DNA from: Dorea sp. CAG:317
GTDB lineage: Bacteria > Bacillota > Clostridia > Lachnospirales > Lachnospiraceae
Direction: 5' to 3'
DNA: 12,208 nt
Assembly (NCBI GenBank): GCA_000433535.1
Contig: FR892670.1
Location: 96,362-108,569 of the forward strand
In this document: positions 1 through 6,618 of the stretch, in pieces
Layout of the letters: each line of letters starts with the position of its first letter
Numbering within the stretch: position 1 is the first letter of the stretch
Program-made: the position numbers and the translations under genes
Notes under the pieces: model-generated
What the model saw: the letters and a program-made list of their open reading frames with translations, nothing else
Database searches by the model: none
Told to the model about the DNA's origin: nothing

Positions 1-2
1 CC

Positions 3-467
3 GATCAGATGGAAATTGTGGAGGAAGATGGAACCGTTCACAATGCAAAGAAATCAGTCGCCGGTAAGAACAGCTCTGGTGGCAAGAATTCATCGGGAAC
101 ATCAGGTTCATCAAATAGCGGCGGAAATTCGGGAGCATCAGGAAATGGTTCTTCACAATCTTCCAAGGGAACGATTGAGATTAATTTCAGTATCGATTCC
201 TCAAAGGCGGATGGCTCAGTATCCTATTCGGCAGTTATGACGCTGGACAAGGGTGCTACCGTGTACGATGCCCTGGCAGCATCTGGGATTAGTCACAGTG
301 GAGACAGTTATATAACTGCGATTGGCGGATTAAGTGAGAAACAGTTCGGCGGTCAGAGTGGATGGAAGTATTATATAAATGGTACAGCGCCGGGAAAAAG
401 CTGTGTCGACTATACACTTCAGGATGGAGATCGTGTGCAATGGAGTTATGTACTGAAAGCATATTAA
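3..467 (+). CDS. DUF4430 (transcobalamin-like C-terminal) protein, C-terminal part
   Basis: The reading frame is open to the left edge, so the gene starts outside the window; the ATG at 9 is probably internal. What remains is a Ser/Gly/Asn-rich linker (roughly the first 60 residues) followed by a DUF4430-type domain of about 95 residues. The domain shows the family hallmarks: an A-T-V-Y-D-A-L helix start, a G-W-K-Y-Y-I-N-G block, and a closing D-G-D-R-V-Q-W-S-Y strand. The fold is related to the beta-domain of intrinsic factor and transcobalamin. Such proteins are normally secreted or lipid-anchored in Firmicutes, and the low-complexity linker fits a surface tether; the signal peptide would lie upstream. 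The end overlaps the next gene, an ECF S component, by 28 bases, which indicates translational coupling. I infer an extracellular ligand-capture role, probably for a corrinoid. The domain call is firm; the ligand is inferred. Confidence 0.8.
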   Translation, partial: DQMEIVEEDGTVHNAKKSVAGKNSSGGKNSSGTSGSSNSGGNSGASGNGSSQSSKGTIEINFSIDSSKADGSVSYSAVMTLDKGATVYDALAASGISHSGDSYITAIGGLSEKQFGGQSGWKYYINGTAPGKSCVDYTLQDGDRVQWSYVLKAY

Positions 468-1072
468 AAGTAATCGTACCGGTTGTTTTAATTCTGGTAC
501 AGATTCCGTTTTTTATAGCATTTGAAATGAAAAAACCAAAACCCAGAGATTTAATGCCGATTGCAGTGTTAAGTGTGATTGGCGCTCTGGGGCGTGCGGT
601 CTTTGCGGTGATTCCAAGCTTTAATCCGAATAGTGCGGTAGTAATTATTGCCGGTATGCAGTTTGGCCCGTTGGCAGGATTTCTGACGGGCTCACTGTCT
701 GCACTGGCAAGCAACATGCTGCTGGGGCAGGGTCCATGGACACTCTGGCAAATGACTGCATGGGGAATGATGGGATGTTTTGCAGGTGTATTTCAGCGCA
801 CTGGTATATTTAAGCATCGGGGACTCTTGTATTTGTATGGATTTCTCTCAGGAATATTATTCGGATGGTTTATGAATTTGCAGTATTTGATCGGATATGT
901 GTATCCGCTGACGATAGGAGCAGTTATTGCGTCTTGTGTTGCAAGCGTTACCTTTGATCTGGCACATGGAATGTCAACATTAATCTTTTTATTTATATTG
1001 GAAAGACCGTGGGGGAAAAAGCTGAAGCGGTTAAAGGTAAAATATGGAATTTTAGACATAAGGAGGGAATAG
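440..1072 (+). CDS. ECF transporter S component (substrate-binding membrane subunit), probably corrinoid
   Basis: This is a hydrophobic protein of about 210 residues with an N-terminal membrane segment, a basic K-K-P-K-P-R loop, then several further helices. The block G-Q-G-P-W-T-L-W-Q-M-T-A-W-G and the preceding I-I-A-G-M-Q-F-G-P-L-A-G-F-L-T-G match the ECF S-component family found next to DUF4430 genes in Clostridia. I chose ATG 440 because GGATGGAG (422-429) precedes it and it overlaps the DUF4430 stop; an internal ATG at 527 would remove the first helix. S components bind a vitamin and topple in the membrane with the T and A subunits. The specificity is not readable from sequence. Corrinoid uptake is inferred from the DUF4430 partner and the B12 riboswitch operon downstream. 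A different vitamin cannot be excluded. Confidence 0.8.
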   Translation: MELCTESILKVIVPVVLILVQIPFFIAFEMKKPKPRDLMPIAVLSVIGALGRAVFAVIPSFNPNSAVVIIAGMQFGPLAGFLTGSLSALASNMLLGQGPWTLWQMTAWGMMGCFAGVFQRTGIFKHRGLLYLYGFLSGILFGWFMNLQYLIGYVYPLTIGAVIASCVASVTFDLAHGMSTLIFLFILERPWGKKLKRLKVKYGILDIRRE

Positions 1073-1074
1073 AG

Positions 1075-1959
1075 ATGTATGTTCGGCCATTTACGTTATT
1101 TTCAACAGTGCATCCGGCTCTCCTTATTTTTTATGCGCTGGGGGCTCCTATACTCGCTATGTTCGGGAGCAATCCGGTGACAATGGGCGTGATGTTTTTG
1201 TGTGCGATCACGGTGCATTGGTTTTATCTTGGCGGAGCGTCCACGAAGGATGGATTGAAAGGAATTTTATTTGTAGTGATTTTTGTTTCTGTGTTAAATA
1301 TGCTGTCAAATCCGATGGGGGTTACAGAGTTATTTAAGATAGGAAGCAGATTGTTTACTCTGGAAAGCATGTGCTATGGATTGATGAACGGACTTATGCT
1401 TGGAACGGTAATTTTATGGTTTCGATGCTTTACTGCAATCGTGCCAAATGACAAATTTCTGTATTTATTTGGGCGAAGATTCCAGACAGCGGCACTGCTA
1501 TTGTCTATGATCCTGAAGCTTTTCCCGGAGACTCGATATAAGATCCGCTGCATCCGTGCGGCGCAGATGGTGGAGGATGGAGAGGAGAAACCATCGTTGA
1601 AAGTGCGATTGTCAAGAAGTATGAGACAGATGTCCAGCCTTCTGGAGTGGAGTATGGAAGATGGGATAGAAACAGCGGATGCTATGAAAGCGAGAGGATA
1701 TGGGGAAGGGAAAAGAAGCTCTTATCAAAAGTACCATTTTCACAGCTCCGATCTGGCTTGTCTTATTGTGATGGTGATGTTATACGCGGCAGCTGTTTTT
1801 GATGTAGTAGGAGCAGGAAAGTTATTTGCTTACTATCCGACACTACATTGGGAAATCCGAAAATGGTATGTAGAAGCTGCAGGAGCTGTCTTACTTGTTT
1901 TATTTTTACTGTTGCCGGTTGGAACAGAATTATTCCGAAAGGGAGGAAGAACGTCATGA
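1075..1959 (+). CDS. ecfT: ECF transporter T component (EcfT family membrane coupling protein)
   Basis: This protein of 294 residues has an N-terminal hydrophobic half, a long charged cytoplasmic region (about 150-225) and a C-terminal hydrophobic hairpin, the usual EcfT layout. The cytoplasmic coupling helices carry the diagnostic short motifs: R-A-A near residue 161 and M-K-A-R-G-Y-G at 204-210, which dock into grooves on the ATPase subunits. The start at ATG 1075 is set by AGGAGG at 1061-1066, eight bases upstream; longer in-frame starts lie inside the S gene and lack a ribosome site. The gene follows the S component by two bases and its TGA overlaps the ATG of the ATPase gene. Its role is to link ATP hydrolysis to movement of the S subunit. 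Confidence 0.92.
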   Translation: MYVRPFTLFSTVHPALLIFYALGAPILAMFGSNPVTMGVMFLCAITVHWFYLGGASTKDGLKGILFVVIFVSVLNMLSNPMGVTELFKIGSRLFTLESMCYGLMNGLMLGTVILWFRCFTAIVPNDKFLYLFGRRFQTAALLLSMILKLFPETRYKIRCIRAAQMVEDGEEKPSLKVRLSRSMRQMSSLLEWSMEDGIETADAMKARGYGEGKRSSYQKYHFHSSDLACLIVMVMLYAAAVFDVVGAGKLFAYYPTLHWEIRKWYVEAAGAVLLVLFLLLPVGTELFRKGGRTS

Positions 1960-3527
1960 GCGTTATGGACATAAAGGGTTTGACATTTGCATATCCAAAT
2001 GGAAAAGAAATTCTGCACGGAATTGATCTGGCAATTGGGGAAGGAGAATTTGTTCTTCTATGTGGACCGTCGGGATGCGGGAAGACAACATTGCTTCGTT
2101 GTATGAAAGCAGAGATTGCTCCGATTGGTGAGCGAAAGGGCAGTGTGACCAAGCGTCCTGCGAAGGAAATCGGCTATGTATTTCAAAATCCCGACAATCA
2201 GATTGTCACGGATACGGTGCGCCATGAGCTTGCATTTGGACTTGAAAATATAGGTCTTCCGACAGAAGTGATCAGAAGACGCGTGGCGGAGACCGCATTG
2301 TTTTTTGGGATTGATGAGTGGATTGATGCATCCGTACATGAAATTAGCGGCGGACAGAAGCAGCTTCTTAATCTGGCATCTGTGATTGCAATGCGACCGA
2401 AGCTTTTGCTGCTTGATGAGCCGGTCTCTCAGTTAGACCCGTTGGCGCGGAAAAATTTCCTTGATGTGTTGGTGCGCGTGAACCGGGAGCTTGGTATAGC
2501 GGTTCTTTTAAGTGAGCATCATTTAGAAGAAATGCTTCCTCTCGCCGATCGTGTGATTTATATGAAAGATGGGAAATTAGAATATGCAGGAGAAGTGAAT
2601 GGGTATGTAAATTATGTGTTAACAAAAGAGCCGGCGTATTTGAAAGCGCTGCCGGCAGCAGTGCGGATCGCATTTTCGCTGAGAGGAGTCAGCAGAGAAT
2701 ATCCGCTGACTGTGCGGGATGGAAGACAGTATCTTGCAGATTATCTTCACCGAATGGACAAAGATGCCGAGGCAAAGAATCGATGGGAAAAGGCAAGAAA
2801 GCTCTGCATGGGACGTACATTTGAGAAAACACGCGGGGAAGGAATGGATAGAGAAAATGCCTGCCTTCTTGTGGATCATATCTGGTTTCAGTACCAGAAA
2901 CAGACTCCCTTTGTCTTAAAAGGATTAACACTACGCATTGAAAAAGGGGAATTTCACGTCATATTGGGAGGAAATGGAAGCGGGAAGACAACACTTTTGT
3001 CTATTCTTGGTAAGCGTCAATATGCATCCAGAGGGAAGATTCGTCTGGGGAAGGAGAAAAAACGTCCGACGATCTCTCTTCTTCCGCAGAATCCCAAGGC
3101 AATGTTTTCGAGGGATACGGTAGAAGAGGAATTGACAGAGGCAGGGTGTAGTGAAGCGCTGGTGCAGTCATTGAAGCTTGCAGAACTTAATAGTCAGCAC
3201 CCTTATGATTTAAGCGGAGGAGAACAGCAAAGGCTGGGACTTGCAATAGTTTTGTCCGGTGAGCCGGAGCTTTTGCTTCTGGATGAGCCGACGAAAGGAC
3301 TTGATGTAGAAGCGAAAGAACAGATTGGCGATTATTTGCGTGATTACGTGGAACAGGGGCATACAGTATTATGTGTAACACATGATGTGGAGTTTGCAGC
3401 TGCTTATGCGGATGTGTGCAGTCTTCTGTTTGAAGGAGAAATCTTGTCAACAGAGCCGGTGCAGACATTTTTTGAAGATAATGCGTTCTATACAACGGAT
3501 TCCAGAAGACTGATCCGGGGGATGTAG
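1956..3527 (+). CDS. ECF transporter A component, two fused ABC ATPase domains
   Basis: A protein of 523 residues contains two complete nucleotide-binding domains in tandem. Domain 1 has Walker A G-P-S-G-C-G-K-T-T (about 37-45), the Q-loop F-Q-N-P-D-N-Q, signature I-S-G-G-Q-K-Q (130), Walker B ending D154-E155 and H-loop H188. Domain 2 has Walker A G-G-N-G-S-G-K-T-T (338-346), Q-loop L-P-Q-N-P, signature L-S-G-G-E-Q-Q (419), Walker B D443-E444 and H-loop H476. Both catalytic sites look intact. The start ATG 1956 overlaps the T-component stop (ATGA) and has GGGAGG at 1941-1946. Fused EcfA1/A2 proteins are common in dedicated (group I-like) ECF systems with their own S and T genes, as here. It powers uptake by the adjacent S/T pair. 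Confidence 0.94.
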   Translation: MSVMDIKGLTFAYPNGKEILHGIDLAIGEGEFVLLCGPSGCGKTTLLRCMKAEIAPIGERKGSVTKRPAKEIGYVFQNPDNQIVTDTVRHELAFGLENIGLPTEVIRRRVAETALFFGIDEWIDASVHEISGGQKQLLNLASVIAMRPKLLLLDEPVSQLDPLARKNFLDVLVRVNRELGIAVLLSEHHLEEMLPLADRVIYMKDGKLEYAGEVNGYVNYVLTKEPAYLKALPAAVRIAFSLRGVSREYPLTVRDGRQYLADYLHRMDKDAEAKNRWEKARKLCMGRTFEKTRGEGMDRENACLLVDHIWFQYQKQTPFVLKGLTLRIEKGEFHVILGGNGSGKTTLLSILGKRQYASRGKIRLGKEKKRPTISLLPQNPKAMFSRDTVEEELTEAGCSEALVQSLKLAELNSQHPYDLSGGEQQRLGLAIVLSGEPELLLLDEPTKGLDVEAKEQIGDYLRDYVEQGHTVLCVTHDVEFAAAYADVCSLLFEGEILSTEPVQTFFEDNAFYTTDSRRLIRGM

Positions 3528-3749
3528 GACGGGAGAGATAAGGGCTGTGAAATAACAGTCTCTACGGAAAAAGGGGCAGTGAAAGAAGTTTTAAAAAAGT
3601 GTGCAGATAGTCCTTGCGGGCATATGCTGCTGACGGGATGTCAGCTTCCGATAGGTACGAGTCAAGAAAATATAGATGCATTTATATATGCTGCAAGAAC
3701 CCATGGAAGAGGTGCGCGAATGGGAAAAATGCCAAAAGGGATGGAGTAG
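3528..3749 (+). pseudogene. 3' remnant of a UroD-fold (MtaA/CmuA-type) methyltransferase gene
   Basis: The frame directly after the ATPase stop stays open to TAG 3747 and, from about 3573 on, encodes a recognisable methyltransferase C-terminus. Over 49 aligned residues it matches the end of the 9280-10401 protein at 32 positions. Shared blocks are C-A-D-S-P, T-G-C-Q-L-P-I-G-T (which holds the third zinc-ligand Cys), A-F-I-Y-A-A-R and G-R-G-A. The N-terminal 300 or so residues are missing and no ATG precedes the homology; the only start is GTG 3579, with a poorly spaced AAGGGG. The residues before the match (3528-3572) look unrelated. I read it as the stump left by a deletion or recombination that placed the ECF genes next to a methyltransferase operon. 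A short translated product is possible but would lack the barrel and most of the active site. Confidence 0.8.
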
Positions 3750-3772
3750 TATCCTGCTTTCTCTTAGTTATA

Positions 3773-3823
3773 AATTGTTTCAATAAAGTTATTAAAAATA
3801 ACAATTAGGTTTCTCTATTTTTT
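3773..3823 (+). terminator. weak AT-rich hairpin plus T-run, possible terminator of the ECF transcript
   Basis: AATTGTT (3773-3779) can pair with AACAATT (3800-3806), with a nested AATAA/TTATT hairpin inside, and a run of T residues follows at about 3818-3824. The stem has a single G-C pair, so it would be weak. It is the only terminator-like structure between the methyltransferase remnant and the riboswitch. The short gap 3750-3845 holds nothing else convincing. Confidence 0.25.
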
Positions 3824-3832
3824 TGTGATAAG
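3824..3832 (+). promoter_or_regulatory. candidate extended -10 promoter for the riboswitch operon
   Basis: TGTGATAAG resembles an extended -10 element (TG-N-TATAAT with two mismatches). It would place the transcript start near 3839, just before the first base of the riboswitch P1 stem at 3846. No good -35 hexamer is seen at the expected distance, so this is a positional guess. Confidence 0.25.
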
Positions 3833-3845
3833 CTACATCTAGTAA

Positions 3846-4008
3846 CATATATAGTGATGCGTTTGCATTTAAAAGGGAATCCGGTGCAAGTCCGGAACAG
3901 CCCACTCTACTGTAAGAAGGACGAAGGCCTAAGACAAGCCACTCATTGATGAAAATGGGGAAGGAGAAGCCGGAGGAAGAATTTAAGTCAGGAGACCTGC
4001 TATATATG
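3846..4008 (+). promoter_or_regulatory. cobalamin (B12) riboswitch aptamer
   Basis: The stretch has the conserved core of cobalamin riboswitches in order: AAAAGGGAATCCGGTGCAAG (3871-3890), a following C-C-G-G-A-A-C-A-G-C-C-C and C-T-A-C-T-G-T-A-A, then G-A-A-G-G-C-C, a C-C-A-C-T...G-G-G-G-A-A-G-G region, and the B12 box GTCAGGAGACCTGC (3987-4000). The ends close in a perfect nine-base P1 stem, CATATATAG (3846-3854) with CTATATATG (4000-4008). An intrinsic terminator follows 12 bases later, which makes transcriptional control likely. The known usual logic is that cobalamin binding turns expression off. Downstream is the CobW/methyltransferase operon, not a B12-synthesis gene. The aptamer call is firm; the direction of switching is inferred. 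Confidence 0.95.
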
Positions 4009-4020
4009 AAAGAATTTTTC

Positions 4021-4066
4021 GGTGGGGAAAGGACAGTGTTTACGCTGTCTTTTCTGCACCTTTTTT
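4021..4066 (+). terminator. riboswitch expression-platform terminator
   Basis: AAAGGACAG (4028-4036) pairs with CTGTCTTTT (4045-4053), with one G-T pair and an eight-base loop. The stem extends outward through GG/CT pairs to GGTG (4021-4024) with CACC (4057-4060). Six T residues follow (4061-4066). It sits between the aptamer and the first gene, 64 bases before the CobW-type start. The terminator arm TGCACC (4055-4060) is exactly complementary to GGTGCA (3883-3888) of the aptamer core, a possible competing pairing. Confidence 0.88.
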
Positions 4067-4130
4067 GGGCTTATTAGTGATAAGAAGTTAGAAAAAGATT
4101 GAGGTGTGAAAGTAAAGAGGTGGAATGAGA

Positions 4131-5042
4131 ATGGAGATTCAAGTAATATCAGGCTTTTTAGGAGCCGGAAAGACGACGTTTCTGAATCAGTATCTTCCGG
4201 TTCTTAAAGGTAAGACTGTAGTGATTGAAAATGAATTCGGTGATGTAGGTCTGGATGGAGAATTGATTCAAGAGGATGTGCCGGTGCGGGAGATTTATGC
4301 GGGGTGTATTTGCTGTAGTCTGGCATTGGATTTTCGGAAAGGGATCAAAGAACTAAAAGAACAATTTTCGCCGGATCAGCTTGTGATCGAGCCATCCGGA
4401 GTAGGACGACTTTCTGATATCGTACAGGCATGTAACAAAGCTCGGGAAAAAGAGGGCATCGACCTTACGATAACCAAGCTGATCACAATCGTTGATATAA
4501 AGAGCTTCGAAGAGTATAGAGAAGATTTTGGCGCATTTTATTTAGATCAGATTCGTCACGCCGGATTAATTCTTCTTAGCAATCTGGAGGGACTGGAGCA
4601 AGAGGAGAAGCTTCGTCTGATAAAGGAGATAAGACAAGAAAATCCGGCAGCCGTGATCTACGATGGAGATTATCGAAAATTAAGTGATTCCGAGCTTCAG
4701 GATTTGATTTCTGAGGTGCCTGATTACGAGATGTCTTCCGAGGCGCCGGAAAGACATGCTTTTCCGGCAGGCAGAGTATTCTCCAGTGTTTCTTTCAATG
4801 AGGTTTCGGAGTTTACACAAGCACAGGTTCAATTACTGGAACAACAGTTAAATGACATCGAGCACGGGAAGATTTTGCGGGCAAAGGGAATCTTAGAGGT
4901 AGAAGGGAAGAAGATACAGTTCAACTATACGCCTTTTGGTTATGAAGCAAGAGAGACCGATTCGGAAAAAGAGCAGACGGCCAAAGCGGCAATTATCGGC
5001 TGTGATCTGAATGAAGCGGAGATAAGAGATTTATTTCTTTAA
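4131..5042 (+). CDS. CobW/COG0523 family G3E GTPase, probable metal or corrinoid-system chaperone
   Basis: A protein of 303 residues with the G3E-family plan. Walker A is G-F-L-G-A-G-K-T-T (8-16), the E-N-E-F-G-D-V-G region lies at 33-40, the metal-binding motif C59-I-C61-C62 follows, and the E-P-S-G block is at 87-90. The usual N-K-x-D base-recognition motif is replaced by S-N-L-E at 150-153, so guanine specificity may be altered. No histidine-rich tail is seen, unlike classic CobW. Start choice: ATG 4125 and ATG 4131 are both in frame; AGAGG at 4116-4120 is better spaced for 4131. Family members deliver or insert metals (Zn, Co, Fe) using GTP hydrolysis. As first gene behind a B12 riboswitch and upstream of zinc- and corrinoid-dependent methyltransferases, it could supply zinc to the methyltransferases or handle cobalt/corrinoid; which one is unknown. 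Confidence 0.88.
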   Translation: MEIQVISGFLGAGKTTFLNQYLPVLKGKTVVIENEFGDVGLDGELIQEDVPVREIYAGCICCSLALDFRKGIKELKEQFSPDQLVIEPSGVGRLSDIVQACNKAREKEGIDLTITKLITIVDIKSFEEYREDFGAFYLDQIRHAGLILLSNLEGLEQEEKLRLIKEIRQENPAAVIYDGDYRKLSDSELQDLISEVPDYEMSSEAPERHAFPAGRVFSSVSFNEVSEFTQAQVQLLEQQLNDIEHGKILRAKGILEVEGKKIQFNYTPFGYEARETDSEKEQTAKAAIIGCDLNEAEIRDLFL

Positions 5043-5070
5043 AAATAAAATGGAAGGAGGAAAAAACACT

Positions 5071-5940
5071 GTGGGGGAAATAAAAGATTTTAAGTGTACA
5101 TATGACAATTCGGCAGGAATTAACGGAGAAGTGACAGAAGGATTGGGACTTTGCTTCCCGGATGCGTATCTGCACTCCGATACAATGGCAAAGCTTTCCA
5201 AGGCATTGAAGGAACACGACAACGCTCCATTTTGTGAACTCCCTTTCTGCCATACTGTAGAGGCTGAGGCGATGGGAGGAATCATCAATTACGGAAATGA
5301 AAAGACAGGTCCTCGTGCCAAAGAATATCTCTGTACAGAAGTGGAAGAATTATTGAAACTCCCGGAGATTGATTATAGCAAGGGGAGGATTCACGAAGTG
5401 TTGACAGCCTGTCGGAAACTTCGTGAAGAAGGAGAGCATGTAGTTTTGCAGGTGTCCGGTCCATTTACGATCTTAAATGTGTTAATAGATGCGAGATATG
5501 TATTTAAGGGAATGCGCAAGAAACCGGAGATTATGAAAGAAGTATTCTGGAAGCTGGGCAGAGAAGTTTTAAGATTTATTGACGAGGCGAAAAAATATGG
5601 AGTGGATATGGTAAGTTATGCAGATTCCTCCGGCGGAGTCAATATTCTGGGACCGAAGATGGCAGAGCAGGTTGTAAATGATTTTACTTGCGAGTTTGTA
5701 AAAGAATTAGAAAAGAAGGCAGATGATAATTTACTGATCATGTTATGCCCGAAGACAACATTTGCCTTGCTGGGAACAGAGAAAGCGAGTCTTGAAGATG
5801 TGGAGTTATCTGCGCCAATGCGGTATGGAGAGGCTTGTATTGAGGTGATCGGAAAGGTGAAGCTTACCGGTCAGATGTGTATCAAAAATATTCAATATAT
5901 GCTGGAAAATGGGAAAATTAAAGCAATAAAATTACAATAA
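5071..5940 (+). CDS. UroD-fold methyltransferase-like protein with degenerate zinc site
   Basis: A protein of 289 residues related to the MtaA/MtbA/CmuA branch of the uroporphyrinogen-decarboxylase fold. It shares blocks with the two methyltransferases downstream: P-F-C-H-T-V-E-A-E-A-M-G-G near the N-terminus, V-S-G-P-F-T around 135, and S-Y-A-D-S-S-G-G...L-G-P-K-M around 190. It is not HemE: the N-terminal R-Q-A-G-R-Y signature is absent. The H-x-C zinc pair is M224-L-C226, and the C-terminal region is about 30 residues shorter, so the distal Cys is not conserved (V263 by alignment to the I-K-N-I anchor; Cys 256 and 270 are elsewhere). The start is GTG 5071, because GGAGG (5056-5060) lies just before it; an in-frame ATG at 5050 would put that ribosome site inside the gene. 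It may handle a substrate that needs no thiolate activation, or act as a non-catalytic partner. Confidence 0.8.
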   Translation: MGEIKDFKCTYDNSAGINGEVTEGLGLCFPDAYLHSDTMAKLSKALKEHDNAPFCELPFCHTVEAEAMGGIINYGNEKTGPRAKEYLCTEVEELLKLPEIDYSKGRIHEVLTACRKLREEGEHVVLQVSGPFTILNVLIDARYVFKGMRKKPEIMKEVFWKLGREVLRFIDEAKKYGVDMVSYADSSGGVNILGPKMAEQVVNDFTCEFVKELEKKADDNLLIMLCPKTTFALLGTEKASLEDVELSAPMRYGEACIEVIGKVKLTGQMCIKNIQYMLENGKIKAIKLQ

Positions 5941-5955
5941 ATGGAGGACAGAGAG

Positions 5956-6609
5956 ATGGAAAAGTTAAAGGAAGAATTGTTAAAGCGTTTATCTGACGGA
6001 GTCGTAGAGATGGAAGAGGATGACGTGGAGGAAGCTGCAAAGGAATACTTAGAAGCAGGATTTCCGGCATTTGACGGAATTATGGAAGGACTGGTAGACG
6101 GTATGAATCGTGCCAGTGAATTATATGAGGCGGAAGAATATTTTGTGACAGATGTACTTCTTTGCTCTGATGCAATGTATGTAGGTCTTGATATTCTGCG
6201 CCCGTATTTACCGGAAACATCCGGGGAAAATAAAGTGAAAGCAGTTATCGGAGTTGTTGAAGGCGATACCCATGATATTGGCAAGAATCTGGTGAAGATT
6301 ATGATGGAGACTGCCGGATTCGAAATGATTGATCTCGGAAGAGATGTTCCGCTTCAGAAATTTGTAGATACTGCGATTGAAAATCATGCAGATCTTATCT
6401 GTATGTCAACCTTGATGACAACAACCATGGGTGGAATGGAGACTGTCATCAACCTTCTGAAAGAAGCCGGTATCCGTGATCAGGTGAAAGTTATGATCGG
6501 AGGAGGACCGATTTCGCAAAAATTTGCTGATAAGATTGGTGCAGACTCATATACAGCGAATGCTGTAGAGGCAGTAAAAGCAGCGAAAGAAATGTTGAAT
6601 ATTGCATAG
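5956..6609 (+). CDS. corrinoid (B12-binding) protein of a methyltransferase system
   Basis: A protein of 217 residues with the MtaC/MtbC/MttC plan. An N-terminal helical cap domain (about 1-90, rich in acidic residues) is followed by a Rossmann-like B12-binding domain. The cobalt-ligand motif is G-D104-T-H106-D-I-G109, with His106 the expected lower axial ligand. S151-T-L153 and the glycine run I-G-G-G-P (181-185) complete the standard DxHxxG...SxL...GG signature. The start is ATG 5956: GGAGG at 5943-5947 is eight bases upstream, while the in-frame ATG at 5941 would be followed by this site. It follows the previous stop by 15 bases and precedes a methyltransferase by 9. The protein carries the methyl group on cobalt between the methyl donor and acceptor enzymes. 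Family call very sure; donor unknown. Confidence 0.95.
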   Translation: MEKLKEELLKRLSDGVVEMEEDDVEEAAKEYLEAGFPAFDGIMEGLVDGMNRASELYEAEEYFVTDVLLCSDAMYVGLDILRPYLPETSGENKVKAVIGVVEGDTHDIGKNLVKIMMETAGFEMIDLGRDVPLQKFVDTAIENHADLICMSTLMTTTMGGMETVINLLKEAGIRDQVKVMIGGGPISQKFADKIGADSYTANAVEAVKAAKEMLNIA

Positions 6610-6618
6610 GAGACGATG

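Noticed and set aside
70..170. Ser/Gly repeats in the first protein as a DNA repeat array
   Set aside because: It is an ordinary low-complexity protein linker with irregular codons; no periodic DNA unit is visible.
289..717. Minus-strand open frames across the ECF region (for example 289-717, 1763-2152, 2368-2673)
   Set aside because: They lie opposite well-supported genes, have no ribosome sites or recognisable domains, and have shadow-like composition.
3614..3808. A 64-residue + strand open frame starting at 3614
   Set aside because: It is out of frame with the methyltransferase remnant, whose homology in the other frame explains the sequence better.
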